64,000 nucleotides of DNA from Flavobacterium hydrophilum. Lineage in GTDB: Bacteria; Bacteroidota; Bacteroidia; Flavobacteriales; Flavobacteriaceae. The stretch spans positions 1 through 64,000 of the forward strand of contig NZ_QJHL01000001.1 in the NCBI RefSeq assembly GCF_003202405.1, given 5' to 3'. The position numbers were made by a program, and so were the translations under genes. The notes below the pieces were generated by a model. That model was given only the letters and a program-made list of their open reading frames with translations, had not been told where the DNA came from and ran no database searches. This document shows, piece by piece, positions 35,709-44,414 of this stretch (position 1 is its first letter; each line of letters starts with the position of its first letter).

Positions 35709-36371
35709 ATGAAACTAAAAAAAATAAACGAGAAGTTACAAGACGGCTTAATTGAAAACGGTTTAACAGAAGCTAATATATTGCAGATGGAAACTTTTTC
35801 GACGATTAAAAGCGGTGCAGATTGTATGATTATTTCTCCTGCCGGAACCGGTAAGTCGACAACAATTGTATTGAATGTAATTCAGCAATTGGCTGGAAAA
35901 GTAGAGGAATCACCAAGAGCTTTGATTATTGTTGAAGACAAAACCAAAGTTTTGGAAATGGTAGAACTTTTTGAGAAATACGGAAAATATACCAATCTTG
36001 AAATTTATGGTGTTCACGATAAAGGAGATATGGATTATGATAAAAACTATATTTCTACCGGAATCGATGTTTTAATTGGTACGCCAAATAAATTAAGTGA
36101 TATGTTTACTACAGCCGGCTATAATGTGAATCGTTTGAAAATGTTTATTCTTGACGATGCCGATCCAATTTTGAAATTACGCAATGAAACTAAAATTATG
36201 CGTATTTCGAACAGTATTGCTAAAACACAGCGTATTATTTTTGCTGAAACCTTAACGGAGCGTATCGAAATTTTAGCAGATAAAATGCTAGTAGAACCTT
36301 ATTTCTTTGATATGGATGAGGAGGGTGAAGAAGAGTTGGACGAAGAAGAGGATCAAATTGAGGAGGAATAA
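35709..36371 (+). CDS. Single-RecA DEAD-box-like protein
   Basis: 220 residues resembling only the N-terminal RecA domain of a DEAD-box RNA helicase. Walker A is SPAGTGKST (43-51), motif Ib is GTPNKLSD (about 124), motif II is LDDADP (149-153, DDAD for DEAD), and motif III SAT is replaced by FAET. There is no C-terminal helicase domain with motifs IV-VI. The last 25 residues are almost all Asp and Glu. The gene appears intact, not a frameshifted remnant, because no downstream helicase C frame is found. It may bind ATP or RNA without unwinding. Confidence 0.75.
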   Translation: MKLKKINEKLQDGLIENGLTEANILQMETFSTIKSGADCMIISPAGTGKSTTIVLNVIQQLAGKVEESPRALIIVEDKTKVLEMVELFEKYGKYTNLEIYGVHDKGDMDYDKNYISTGIDVLIGTPNKLSDMFTTAGYNVNRLKMFILDDADPILKLRNETKIMRISNSIAKTQRIIFAETLTERIEILADKMLVEPYFFDMDEEGEEELDEEEDQIEEE

Positions 36372-36397
36372 AAATAATAATAAAATAAAAAAATGTC

Positions 36398-36616
36398 ATG
36401 GGATTAATGAAGGTATTTTCAGGAAGTGAGGTATTAGCCATTGCTTTGCAGGAAAAATTAGAATCAGCTGGTGTAGAAACGGTAAAGAAAGATAATATCC
36501 AATCAGCAAGATTAGCTGGTTTTGGGCAAACAGATTTAGCAGTTGAGGTTTTTATTCAGGAAACAGATTTTGCAAAAGCAAATCCGGTTATTGAAGAATT
36601 TAGAATGAGTATTTAA
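36398..36616 (+). CDS. DUF2007 family small protein
   Basis: 72 residues, fitting the putative signal-transducing DUF2007 fold: VFSGSEVLAIALQEKLESAG, then a central VKKDN, and FIQETDFAKANPVIEEF at the end. No membrane segment. It lies 26 bases after the DEAD-box-like gene. An internal ATG three codons later is an alternative start. Function is unknown. Confidence 0.75.
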   Translation: MGLMKVFSGSEVLAIALQEKLESAGVETVKKDNIQSARLAGFGQTDLAVEVFIQETDFAKANPVIEEFRMSI

Positions 36617-36646
36617 TTTTTTTTTTCGGTCTTTTAGCACTCAATT

Positions 36647-36685
36647 TAACTTGAAAACTAGGGACTAACAACTAAGGACTAAAAA
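36647..36685 (+). repeat. GGACTAACAACTAA-type repeat
   Basis: ACTAGGGACTAACAACTAAGGACTAA runs up to the start codon of the Cof phosphatase gene. It is an ACTAAnn-like short-period phrase. Confidence 0.45.
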
Positions 36686-36687
36686 AA

Positions 36688-37491
36688 ATGCAATATAAAA
36701 TGTTAGTGCTCGACATGGATGATACCTTGTTGACAGACGATCATAAAATTTCGGAATTAAATAAAAAAGTGCTTCTTGAAGCTCAGGCAAAAGGTGTTTA
36801 TGTGGTTTTAGCCTCTGGCCGTCCAACTTCAGCAATGACTGCTTACGCGAAAGAATTAGAATTAGATGTAAACGATTCCTATATTATTTCGTTTAATGGT
36901 GCCGTAATCAGTACAGTTAAAGATGATCTTGTGTTATTTGAACAATGTTTGACACCGGAACAAATTCATGATTTATACGATTACAGTGTAAAAATGAAAA
37001 CGCACATCATCACTTATCTTGATGGTGAAATTATCAGTGAAACTGATTCAGAGTATATAGAAATCGAAAAAGAAATCACTGGATTGCCCCACAATAAAGT
37101 TTCCGACTTTAAAGCAACAGTTACCAAACCAGCGGTAAAATGTATATTACTCGAAGAGCCTTCGTATTTGAAAGCAGTAGAGCATGATTTAAAAGCTGCA
37201 ATGCCACATCTGAGTGTTGCTATGTCAAAACCATTTTTTCTGGAAGCAGCTCAATACGGAATTGATAAAGCAGCAAGTATAAAAATCCTGGCAGAGAAAT
37301 TAAATATTCATCAAAGCGAAATTATTGCTGTTGGAAATGCAGGAAATGACCTTACCATGATTGAGTATGCTGGTTTGGGAGTCTGGGTTGATAATGTAAC
37401 ACCGGAATTGCGTGACAGGGCAAATGTAATTGTAGCATCAAATAATGACGATGGTGTTGCTGAGGTTGTACAGCGTTACATATTGGTTTAA
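36688..37491 (+). CDS. Cof-type HAD phosphatase
   Basis: 267-residue HAD subfamily IIB sugar-phosphate phosphatase of the Cof/YidA group. Motif I is LDMDDTLLTDDHKIS (nucleophile Asp9), motif II is VLASGRPTSAM, and motif III/IV is VGNAGNDLTMIEYAG. The cap domain lies between. The substrate is unknown. It ends 20 bases before a bidirectional terminator. Confidence 0.93.
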   Translation: MQYKMLVLDMDDTLLTDDHKISELNKKVLLEAQAKGVYVVLASGRPTSAMTAYAKELELDVNDSYIISFNGAVISTVKDDLVLFEQCLTPEQIHDLYDYSVKMKTHIITYLDGEIISETDSEYIEIEKEITGLPHNKVSDFKATVTKPAVKCILLEEPSYLKAVEHDLKAAMPHLSVAMSKPFFLEAAQYGIDKAASIKILAEKLNIHQSEIIAVGNAGNDLTMIEYAGLGVWVDNVTPELRDRANVIVASNNDDGVAEVVQRYILV

Positions 37492-37512
37492 TTGTTATTT
37501 TTAAGCAAATAA

Positions 37513-37553
37513 AAAAAAACCGAAATTTAAGTCTTTAAATTTCGGTTTTTTTA
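37513..37553. terminator. Bidirectional terminator, Cof gene and 37573 gene
   Basis: AAAACCGAAATTTAA pairs with TTAAATTTCGGTTTT around GTCT, with A-runs and T-runs on both sides. It closes both convergent genes. Confidence 0.88.
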
Positions 37554-37572
37554 TTTTATAAAATCTACCTGA

Positions 37573-38094
37573 TTATTTTTTAGCTACAGAAACAAAATAT
37601 TTATTTCCATCACCCATTGTTAGTTTTACACGCTCATCACAAAGATCAATTGCAAAATTTGCGCTTTCGTAACAGCTGCAAGTTGTATTTTTGTCTTTAG
37701 ACATTTCAGTTTTACAGTTGTTATTTTTAAAAGTTGTCAATTGAGGAGTATATAAACTTACCAAATCTGTAGAAGCCGTTACAAGTGAAATAATACTAGC
37801 AGAATTAGTGTTTGTAATTCTATAAACGATTCTGTCAGTATAATTAACTTCATTAACAACTACTTTTCTAATATAGGTATAGGCAGTAGATCCTTCTCCC
37901 GGTTCTTTAACTTCAAATTTAAATCCAACAGCACGTATGGCAATGTCAAATTGTTGTTGAGAGTTTAAACTAGCCCAATTTGTTAATGTACTGATTGTTG
38001 GAAACGGATTTGAGTTTGCAGCAGGAGCAGCTGTTTGTGCCTGTGTGAAGATGGTTAAAAAGATTAAGCAAATCGTGGGGAAAAATGCTTTCAT
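37573..38094 (-). CDS. Secreted hypothetical protein
   Basis: 173 residues, signal peptide about 1-20 (MKAFFPTICLIFLTIFTQAQ). I recognise no family. The C-terminal part has five cysteines (NNCKTEM, TTCSCYE, IDLCDE), which could form disulfides in the periplasm. It is a single gene with its own terminator on a 485-base upstream gap. Confidence 0.75.
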   Translation of the reverse strand: MKAFFPTICLIFLTIFTQAQTAAPAANSNPFPTISTLTNWASLNSQQQFDIAIRAVGFKFEVKEPGEGSTAYTYIRKVVVNEVNYTDRIVYRITNTNSASIISLVTASTDLVSLYTPQLTTFKNNNCKTEMSKDKNTTCSCYESANFAIDLCDERVKLTMGDGNKYFVSVAKK

Positions 38095-38579
38095 ATAGTT
38101 TTTATTTTTTTTTAAAATGCCTACTCTAATTTGGTTTTCGGCTTTCCCATTGTGATTAGAAAATTTTAAACGTTGAAAATCTAATAATCGTATTTTTAAA
38201 ATTTAATTTTCTTTATAAAATTTCGATGTGTGAATTTAAGTTTAATATTAATGTCAGCAAAGAAAAATGTAAGAAAAAATTAATTCCAATGTTAATTTTA
38301 TGTATTTAATCGGATTTTTTTGCTTTTTGTCGATTTTTTCTTTCATTTTTTCTTTTCTCAACCTTTAAACCCTGTTTTCAAAATCTGATCAGGTTAAATC
38401 CTTTAACTTTTTATTCAATTTACTTTATTTAAACAGGAATAAATGCCTGTCTCATTCAATGTATTGATTTATAATTGATTATTGATTTTATTTTAAAGAA
38501 ATTTGTGTGTAAATTTGCAAACTCTTTAATCAAAGATGTAAATATAATAATCTTACTACTTAAAACGTAGTACATTCCT
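38095..38579. other. Intergenic region 37573-gene/mtaB
   Basis: 485 bases, AT-rich, with an extremely T-rich section at 38320-38370. It holds the mtaB -7 element at 38510 and presumably the minus-strand promoter near its left edge. I see no RNA gene or ORF in it. Confidence 0.5.
38510..38517 (+). promoter_or_regulatory. Candidate -7 element of mtaB
   Basis: TAAATTTG matches TAnnTTTG and lies 62 bases before the ATG. Confidence 0.45.
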
Positions 38580-39914
38580 ATGGAAAATAGAAAAAAAGTT
38601 GCTTTTTATACGCTGGGCTGCAAACTGAACTTTTCAGAAACGTCAACAATTGCCAGAAACTTTAATGATGAGGGTTTTGACAGAGTTGATTTTGAAGAAG
38701 TAGCAGACATTTATGTTATCAATACTTGCTCTGTAACAGAAAATGCTGATAAGCAATTTAAGCAGGTCGTAAAAAAAGCAATGAAACTTAATGAAAAGGC
38801 TTTTGTTGCCGCTGTGGGTTGTTATGCGCAATTGAAACCTGAGGAATTAGCAGCTGTAGATGGTGTAGATTTAGTTTTGGGAGCTACTGAAAAATTTAAA
38901 ATTACCGATTATATTCATGACTTGAGCAAAAACGACATGGGTGAGGTTCATTCATGTGAAATTGCCGAAGCAGATTTTTATGTTGGTAGTTATTCTATTG
39001 GAGACAGAACTCGTGCTTTTTTGAAGGTTCAGGATGGCTGTGATTATAAATGTACCTATTGTACTATTCCGTTGGCAAGAGGAATTTCAAGAAGTGATGC
39101 TTTAGAGAATGTATTACAGAATGCAAAAGAAATTTCTGCTCAGAACATCAAAGAAATTGTTCTGACAGGAGTAAATATTGGTGATTATGGAAAAGGGGAG
39201 TTCGGAAATAAAAAACATGAGCATACTTTCTTAGATCTGGTACAGGCTTTAGATAAAGTAGAAGGAATCGAACGCTTGCGAATTTCATCTATCGAACCTA
39301 ATTTACTTAAAAACGAAACCATTGAATTCGTTTCTAAAAGCCGCACTTTTGTACCGCATTTTCACATTCCGCTGCAATCCGGCAGTAATGATATTTTGAA
39401 ATTAATGAAGCGTCGTTATTTGCGAGAAGTATATACAGAAAGGGTTAATAAGATTCGTGAAGTAATGCCGCATGCGTGTATTGGTGTTGATGTAATTGTA
39501 GGCTTTCCTGGCGAAACAGATGAACATTTCTTAGAAACCTATCATTTTCTGAATGACATGGATATATCCTATTTACATGTATTTACCTATTCTGAAAGAG
39601 ATAATACAGAAGCTGCTGATATGCCAGGTGTCGTTTCTGCAAATGTAAGGGCAAAACGAAGTAAAATGCTGCGTGGATTATCTGTTAAAAAACGCCGTGC
39701 TTTTTACGAAAGCCAGTTAGGAACCAACAGGACTGTTTTATTTGAAGGTGAAAATAAAGAAGGATACATTCATGGTTTTACCGAAAACTATGTGAAAGTA
39801 AAAACACCATGGAATCCTGAATTGGTGAATACTTTGCAAGAAATCAATTTGACTAAAATTGATGAAGACGGAAGTGTACGTTTGGAGTTTTTAAACAAAT
39901 TAGCAGAAGCATAG
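38580..39914 (+). CDS. mtaB: tRNA t6A37 methylthiotransferase MtaB
   Basis: Adds a methylthio group to t6A at position 37 of tRNAs. 444 residues: N-terminal UPF0004 domain with cluster cysteines in TLGCKLN, NTCSV and AVGCYAQ, radical-SAM motif CDYKCTYC (CxxxCxxC) near 150-157, and a C-terminal TRAM domain. GCKLNFSE and the SAM segment SSIEPNLL are typical of MtaB rather than MiaB or RimO. Confidence 0.95.
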   Translation: MENRKKVAFYTLGCKLNFSETSTIARNFNDEGFDRVDFEEVADIYVINTCSVTENADKQFKQVVKKAMKLNEKAFVAAVGCYAQLKPEELAAVDGVDLVLGATEKFKITDYIHDLSKNDMGEVHSCEIAEADFYVGSYSIGDRTRAFLKVQDGCDYKCTYCTIPLARGISRSDALENVLQNAKEISAQNIKEIVLTGVNIGDYGKGEFGNKKHEHTFLDLVQALDKVEGIERLRISSIEPNLLKNETIEFVSKSRTFVPHFHIPLQSGSNDILKLMKRRYLREVYTERVNKIREVMPHACIGVDVIVGFPGETDEHFLETYHFLNDMDISYLHVFTYSERDNTEAADMPGVVSANVRAKRSKMLRGLSVKKRRAFYESQLGTNRTVLFEGENKEGYIHGFTENYVKVKTPWNPELVNTLQEINLTKIDEDGSVRLEFLNKLAEA

Positions 39915-39944
39915 TTTTAAAAAGTCAAAATTAAATTTACATAT

Positions 39945-40011
39945 TTGTCAGTTCGAGCGAAGTCGAGAACTTTATGAAAACTAAACATTTCGACTCCGCT
40001 CAGTGTGACAA
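39945..40011. repeat. Palindromic REP-like element
   Basis: TTTGTCAGTTCGAGCGAAGTCGA pairs imperfectly with TCGACTCCGCTCAGTGTGACAAA across about 20 bases. This GAGCGAAGTCGA / TCGACTCCGCTC unit is a widely distributed bacterial intergenic palindrome. It lies in the gap after mtaB. Confidence 0.7.
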
Positions 40012-40014
40012 AAA

Positions 40015-40050
40015 CAACGAAGCCCTTTATTTCTAAAGGGCTTTTGTTTT
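40015..40050 (+). terminator. Terminator of mtaB
   Basis: AGCCCTTTA and TAAAGGGCT form a hairpin followed by TTTTGTTTT. Confidence 0.8.
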
Positions 40051-40061
40051 ATAGTGAAATT

Positions 40062-40571
40062 TTATTTCTCGTTTTCTTCTGAAATGAGTTTTAATGAGTT
40101 GACATAATCAGTGTCAAATTCGATTACTCTGATTTTTTCGGGGTTAAAATTTAGCTCCCCGCCAAAAGCACCTCTAATGTCTAAGAAATCAATGGTTAGT
40201 ATTTCGTCGTTTATCTCAATGAGTTTTCCTAAATAAACTGATTTAGGTGATTTTTTTACTATCTGAAAAATACCATATTTGTTTTGAATATAATTTAGAA
40301 TTGTACTCAAATCCTTAATCGGAATGATGTCTTCGGCATTTGTTTTTAAACCTTTCAGGCGAATTACCTTTTCGTTAAATTCAAGTTCTTCATCTCTTTC
40401 GATTGCTTCGATATTTTTATTTTTCAGAATTATAAAGCCGTCAATTATAAAATCAACAGGATTGTTTCTCAATAAAATCCAGTCATCAGAATAATCAATG
40501 AGAAATCCGGTGAAGATTTCTTTTTTATCTGTAAATGCAATTGAAACCAATTGTCTTAAATATTGTTCCAT
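40062..40571 (-). CDS. Hypothetical protein with two related beta domains
   Basis: 169 residues, no signal or membrane segment. I do not recognise the family. Residues about 5-60 and 98-155 share the pattern [FL]xGxLIxxxDxxL...G...I..IE.D.D, so the protein seems to be an internal duplication of a small barrel, possibly Sm- or SH3-like. It is expressed from the strand opposite mtaB, as a single gene. Confidence 0.65.
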   Translation of the reverse strand: MEQYLRQLVSIAFTDKKEIFTGFLIDYSDDWILLRNNPVDFIIDGFIILKNKNIEAIERDEELEFNEKVIRLKGLKTNAEDIIPIKDLSTILNYIQNKYGIFQIVKKSPKSVYLGKLIEINDEILTIDFLDIRGAFGGELNFNPEKIRVIEFDTDYVNSLKLISEENEK

Positions 40572-40675
40572 TCTTATTTGTTTTTAATTCTAAAAGTCAA
40601 GTTTCAAATTCCAATTTTAAGTTAAGTAAAATAATTGGAATTTAGAATTTCGCCGATTGGAATTTATATTTTAAT

Positions 40676-41392
40676 TTAAGGGTTTGTAGACCAAATACTG
40701 CTGTTTTTAATAAAGACCCTGCGATTCAGTTTGAGCTGGGCAATTATCAATTCTGCAATATCTTCAGACTGCATTACTTTTTCAGGATTTCCGTCAGTCA
40801 GGTTTAAGTCTTTTGCCATATCAGTTGCAACTGTACTTGGTGTTAAAGCTGTAACGCGAATGTTGTGTTTTCTCAATTCCTGCATTAGAGAATCTGTCAA
40901 TCCTAAAACTGCAAATTTAGAGGCACTGTAGGCACTCGTTAATGCATTACCATTTAATCCCGCAGTTGAAGAAATATTGATGATATCGCCAGTTTGTCTT
41001 TCAATCATATTCGGTAATACGGCACGGGTTGTATAATATGTTCCCATTAGATTTACCTGAATAATTTTTTCCCATTCATCAGGTTCTAATTCCAGAAATT
41101 TTCCAAAAGAAGCAATTCCGGCATTATTGATTAAAATATCAATAGTTTTAAATTCAGCCAAAGCTTTTTCTACTGCTGAATTTACGGAATTTATGTCAGC
41201 AACATCTGCAGTTAATGCTAATGACTTAACCCCAAAATTTTCAATTTTTACGGCTAATTGTTCAACATCGAGTTGTGTTCTTGAAACTAATATTACATTT
41301 ACACCTTCTTTTGCCAGAGCAATGGCAATCGCTTTTCCAATTCCTTTACCGGCTCCTGTAATCAGGGCGTTTTTATTTTTCAAGTTAGTCAT
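40676..41392 (-). CDS. SDR oxidoreductase, 3-ketoacyl-ACP-reductase-like
   Basis: Short-chain dehydrogenase of 238 residues from the ATG at 41392 ([15 protein letters not shown]); 10 further codons are open upstream but lie outside the family. Motifs: TGAGKGIG near 13-20, NNAG near 89, SSTAG and [10 protein letters not shown] with catalytic Tyr and Lys near 155-160. FabG-like by pattern, but many such enzymes have other substrates. A -7 element TATTTTTG is on the minus strand at 41436-41443. Confidence 0.88.
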   Translation of the reverse strand: MTNLKNKNALITGAGKGIGKAIAIALAKEGVNVILVSRTQLDVEQLAVKIENFGVKSLALTADVADINSVNSAVEKALAEFKTIDILINNAGIASFGKFLELEPDEWEKIIQVNLMGTYYTTRAVLPNMIERQTGDIINISSTAGLNGNALTSAYSASKFAVLGLTDSLMQELRKHNIRVTALTPSTVATDMAKDLNLTDGNPEKVMQSEDIAELIIAQLKLNRRVFIKNSSIWSTNP

Positions 41393-41435
41393 GATTATAT
41401 TTTTTAGAAATGCAAAAAGCATCTGTTCAGTACTA

Positions 41436-41443
41436 CAAAAATA
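41436..41443 (-). promoter_or_regulatory. Candidate -7 element of the SDR gene at 40676
   Basis: Minus strand TATTTTTG, 44 bases before the chosen ATG. Confidence 0.45.
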
Positions 41444-41505
41444 CAGTTTTTGCTTACCAAAAAGATGCTTTTTTATTTTCTTAATCTAAGTTTAACAGCT
41501 TTTAT

Positions 41506-42093
41506 TTATTCTTTCAAAACCATATCAATACACATTACAGCAGCCAGAATTAATTGTCTGAGCGGAGAATCTGCAGCTACTGTTTCTTCAATTTGTAATA
41601 CATAATTATCGGCACTGGTAAAAAACTCTTTACCTAATCCTGCCCATTTTTTATTTACTTGTGCAAGCTGTTTATTTTCATGTGTAAATTTAAAATCCCA
41701 GCCGGTCCATTTTCCCTGAAGTGTTGCGACAGGTTTTTCATTTTTATCCAGTATTTCAAATCTTCCTCCAAAAGAAAAGAACTTTTGTTTGAAGGTTCCA
41801 ATTAATCTGTCTTTCTCATCAAAAACTTCAACAGTAGAGCGAAAAATGGCAATACCACGTTTTACTGAAATCAGCTTTTCGCCCAAAGCTGTTGTAATTT
41901 CAACATTAAAAGGCGTCATTCTCTTATAATCAGTAAAGCGTAACATTTTGGTAAAAAAGCCCAGATTGTTCTCGCGGCAATTCATAATAATCTGATTGGT
42001 TTCAGGATTGTAAATGTCATAATTGTTTGATGCTTTAAGCATTCCGATATGTTCTTTGACTAAGAAAAGATTTTGATTTAAAATTGGGTTCAT
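41506..42093 (-). CDS. LURP-one/phospholipid scramblase-related protein
   Basis: 195 residues with the LURP-one/tubby-like pattern: VEVFDEKDRLIGTFKQKFFSFGGRFEILDKNEKPVATLQGKWTGWDFKF... The repeated strand units (about 50-150) fit the 12-stranded barrel of the scramblase superfamily, and the hydrophobic C-terminus fits its central helix. Function in bacteria is not established. Confidence 0.75.
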   Translation of the reverse strand: MNPILNQNLFLVKEHIGMLKASNNYDIYNPETNQIIMNCRENNLGFFTKMLRFTDYKRMTPFNVEITTALGEKLISVKRGIAIFRSTVEVFDEKDRLIGTFKQKFFSFGGRFEILDKNEKPVATLQGKWTGWDFKFTHENKQLAQVNKKWAGLGKEFFTSADNYVLQIEETVAADSPLRQLILAAVMCIDMVLKE

Positions 42094-42236
42094 GAAATTT
42101 TGTTTGAAATTTGATTGATATTAGACTTTTTGAAGATTGTAGTTTTAACTTCTTTAAGGTGTTCAAATGTAAAAATAATTTTGTTAATGAATCAATATTA
42201 ATGAATGATTAAAATGTCGTGTGAGAGATTTTATAA

Positions 42237-42650
42237 TCATTTCTTTTCTTTAGATATAATAACGACAACTCCGTTTATAGCCTGATTTCCGTAAAGTGAA
42301 GTCGCATCATTACCTTTTAGTACTTTTACTTCTTTAATATCATTCGGATTTATTTTAGAAAATTGATTGGAGTTTATGATGTCCCCATCCAAAATAAACA
42401 GCGGTTCTTTGAAAACAGAATTAGAAGGCGCACATATTACAATTCGTTTAGTTGAAGTACCAGACTGAACAAAATTTGAAAAAACTTTCACATCGCAAAT
42501 TGTGTCTTTTGCCTTGATTAAAGATTTTGAAGTTGTTTCTATTTCGGAAACACGATTTTCCGGTTTTTTAATAATAGTTTTTTCCTGTGCTTTTGATATG
42601 AAACATATAGACATAGAAAGGACTAATGAAATAAGTTTTACTTTTTTCAT
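42237..42650 (-). CDS. Secreted protein with TonB-plug-like domain
   Basis: 137 residues with a signal peptide (cleavage near FISKAQ). The C-terminal section (about 85-134) has PLFILDGDIINSNQFSKINPNDIKEVKVLKGNDATSLYGNQAINGVVVI, the beta-alpha-beta pattern of TonB-dependent receptor plug domains, without a barrel. It follows the anti-sigma-like gene and is probably in the same operon. Confidence 0.75.
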   Translation of the reverse strand: MKKVKLISLVLSMSICFISKAQEKTIIKKPENRVSEIETTSKSLIKAKDTICDVKVFSNFVQSGTSTKRIVICAPSNSVFKEPLFILDGDIINSNQFSKINPNDIKEVKVLKGNDATSLYGNQAINGVVVIISKEKK

Positions 42651-42682
42651 GATAGTGAGATTTTAAATTGAAAGCTTTTTAG

Positions 42683-43648
42683 TTATTTTTTTAAAGCTGG
42701 TTTCCCTTTTTTGGTAGTAATAATCACAACTCCTTTTCGGCCTTTTTCGCCATATTTTTCTGTGGCTTCCAGATCCTGAAGAATCGTAATGGTTTTAATT
42801 TCCTGTTTGTTTAAAGGGGCATAAGGACTTGTAGGGTTTGTGCCAAATAAATCATTTTCTGAATAATAGATTCCGTCAATAATGTATAAAGGTTCATCCA
42901 GAACAACAAGGGATTCTACATTTTCCGGGTTTAAATTAGGAAGTTCGTCCTGCATCATTTTATCTCTTTTTGCGTCATTGCTGTGAGAAATTGCATTTCC
43001 GTTCAGTACAATTAAAGGAGCTGCTTTTTTAGCCTTATGCTCTTGTTTATCTGCAAAGGCGACTTTTGCAGATTCTCTTTCTTTAAATTTTGAAGAATAA
43101 CCCATTTCTTCACTGGTTTCTTTTTTTGAAACTATAGTATTGTCTTCTTCAAAAAGTTCCTCTTTTAAGGGGGGAGCTGCAATAGCTTCGGGAGTCATTT
43201 CAGAAACAACCACCGGTTCAATAAATTGAACACTGGATCCCATTCCGGTTGCTTGCTGGATAGCGACACTTTCTTTGTTTTTTGCCTGATTTTCAATAAT
43301 TTTAATCGCTTCTTCTTTAGAGACAATTCCTGAGTCAGAAGAAAACGTTTCGCTTTTTGGATTTAAATCGGATTTTTGAGCTTTTTCAGTTTCCTGAATA
43401 ACCACTTTTGGAATCTCATTTACAGCATTTTTATCTGACTTTAAAAATTGAAATCCAAGGGAAATTAATAGCAGAAAAGAAGCTGCTACTGCAATTTTCT
43501 TCCATAATGCAATGGTTTTTTTGTCTTCCTTTTTGTTCAGTTTATCTTCAACACGTGACCAGATCTTTTCCATTCCCGGGAAATCTTTCTGTTCCGAGTT
43601 GTGTGCGGCCTCTTTAAATTTATCGAATATTTTATCGTGATTGTCCAT
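42683..43648 (-). CDS. Anti-sigma-factor-like membrane protein with TonB-plug-like tail
   Basis: 321 residues. A cytoplasmic N-terminus (1-43) is followed by one membrane helix (TIALWKKIAVAASFLLLISLGFQFL, about 41-64), a disordered, Glu- and Lys-rich periplasmic linker, and a C-terminal plug-like domain (about 245-315, LYIIDGIYYSENDLF...ATEKYGEKGRKGVVIITTKKG). The position directly after an ECF sigma gene (2-base gap) and the topology fit an anti-sigma factor. The plug-like tail is shared with the next gene. Confidence 0.75.
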   Translation of the reverse strand: MDNHDKIFDKFKEAAHNSEQKDFPGMEKIWSRVEDKLNKKEDKKTIALWKKIAVAASFLLLISLGFQFLKSDKNAVNEIPKVVIQETEKAQKSDLNPKSETFSSDSGIVSKEEAIKIIENQAKNKESVAIQQATGMGSSVQFIEPVVVSEMTPEAIAAPPLKEELFEEDNTIVSKKETSEEMGYSSKFKERESAKVAFADKQEHKAKKAAPLIVLNGNAISHSNDAKRDKMMQDELPNLNPENVESLVVLDEPLYIIDGIYYSENDLFGTNPTSPYAPLNKQEIKTITILQDLEATEKYGEKGRKGVVIITTKKGKPALKK

Positions 43649-43650
43649 GA

Positions 43651-44187
43651 CTATTTTGCTTTTTGATAATACAATTTATTTACTAATTCCTTCAGTTTTG
43701 TTTTGGCGGCATTTAATTGCGATTTTGAAGTGCCTTCCGAGATTTTCAGCATTTCGGCTATTTCCTTGTGTCCAAAACCTTCTATGACAAAAAGGTTGAA
43801 AACAGTTTTGCAGCCGTCTGGAAGGTGGTTTAATAAATTGAGTAAATCTTCTTCTTCTAATGTGCTGATCTCATCTGTAAAAGGCTGCGATAAAACCTTT
43901 ACATCATCCAGATACATATTGAAATTGGTGTTCTTTTTAATAGTTGCCAAACAATGATTAACGGTAATTTTTCTTGACCAGGCTTCAAAGGCTTTTTCTT
44001 CCTTAAGCTGGTTCAGTTTTGTAAAGATGGTGTAGAAAGCATCGGCAAGGGCTTCTTCGATTTCTTCTTCCTTCTTGAGGTATCGTTTGCAAACACGATA
44101 AAGCTTTGGAGCCATGTGCTCATAAACCTGACGCTGGGCATCACGGTTCATTTTTTTGCAGTTAGAAATTAGCGTTTCGTTTATCAC
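43651..44187 (-). CDS. ECF-type RNA polymerase sigma factor
   Basis: 178 residues with sigma region 2 (about 10-80, QRQVYEHMAPKLYRVCKRYL...ALADAFYTIFTKL) and region 4 (about 120-170, LPDGCKTVFNLFVIEGFGHKEIAEMLKISEGTSKSQLNAAKTKL). No region 3, as is usual for the ECF group. It precedes the anti-sigma-like gene in the same operon. Its target promoters are unknown. Confidence 0.9.
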   Translation of the reverse strand: MINETLISNCKKMNRDAQRQVYEHMAPKLYRVCKRYLKKEEEIEEALADAFYTIFTKLNQLKEEKAFEAWSRKITVNHCLATIKKNTNFNMYLDDVKVLSQPFTDEISTLEEEDLLNLLNHLPDGCKTVFNLFVIEGFGHKEIAEMLKISEGTSKSQLNAAKTKLKELVNKLYYQKAK

Positions 44188-44276
44188 AATTCTGGTCTTT
44201 AATTATAAAGAGAACTAAAAAGGGAAAAAGGTTGGGACGAGTATGAAAAAAGTTTGGTTTTTTTTAATAGTTGTTC

Positions 44277-44300
44277 GTAGAGACGCACAGCAGTGCGTCT
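44277..44300. repeat. GAGACGCAC palindrome, imperfect copy
   Basis: GTAGAGACGCACAGCAGTGCGTCT is an imperfect copy of the palindrome at 49499-49526. It lies between the ECF sigma gene and the gene at 44415. Confidence 0.65.
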
Positions 44301-44337
44301 AAAATGCAATTATTTTAGTGTTTCTCTGTGGAAATAT

Positions 44338-44404
44338 TTTGTGAACCTTTGTAGAAGTTATTTGGCAGAGATTCACAAAAGGATACACGAAGATTCGCAA
44401 AGTA
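44338..44404. repeat. Short-period phrase AGATTCACAAAGG / AGATTCGCAAAG
   Basis: AGATTCACAAAAGGATACACGAAGATTCGCAAAG is a run of similar short phrases between the ECF sigma gene and the gene at 44415. Confidence 0.4.
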
Positions 44405-44414
44405 AAATATCTGT

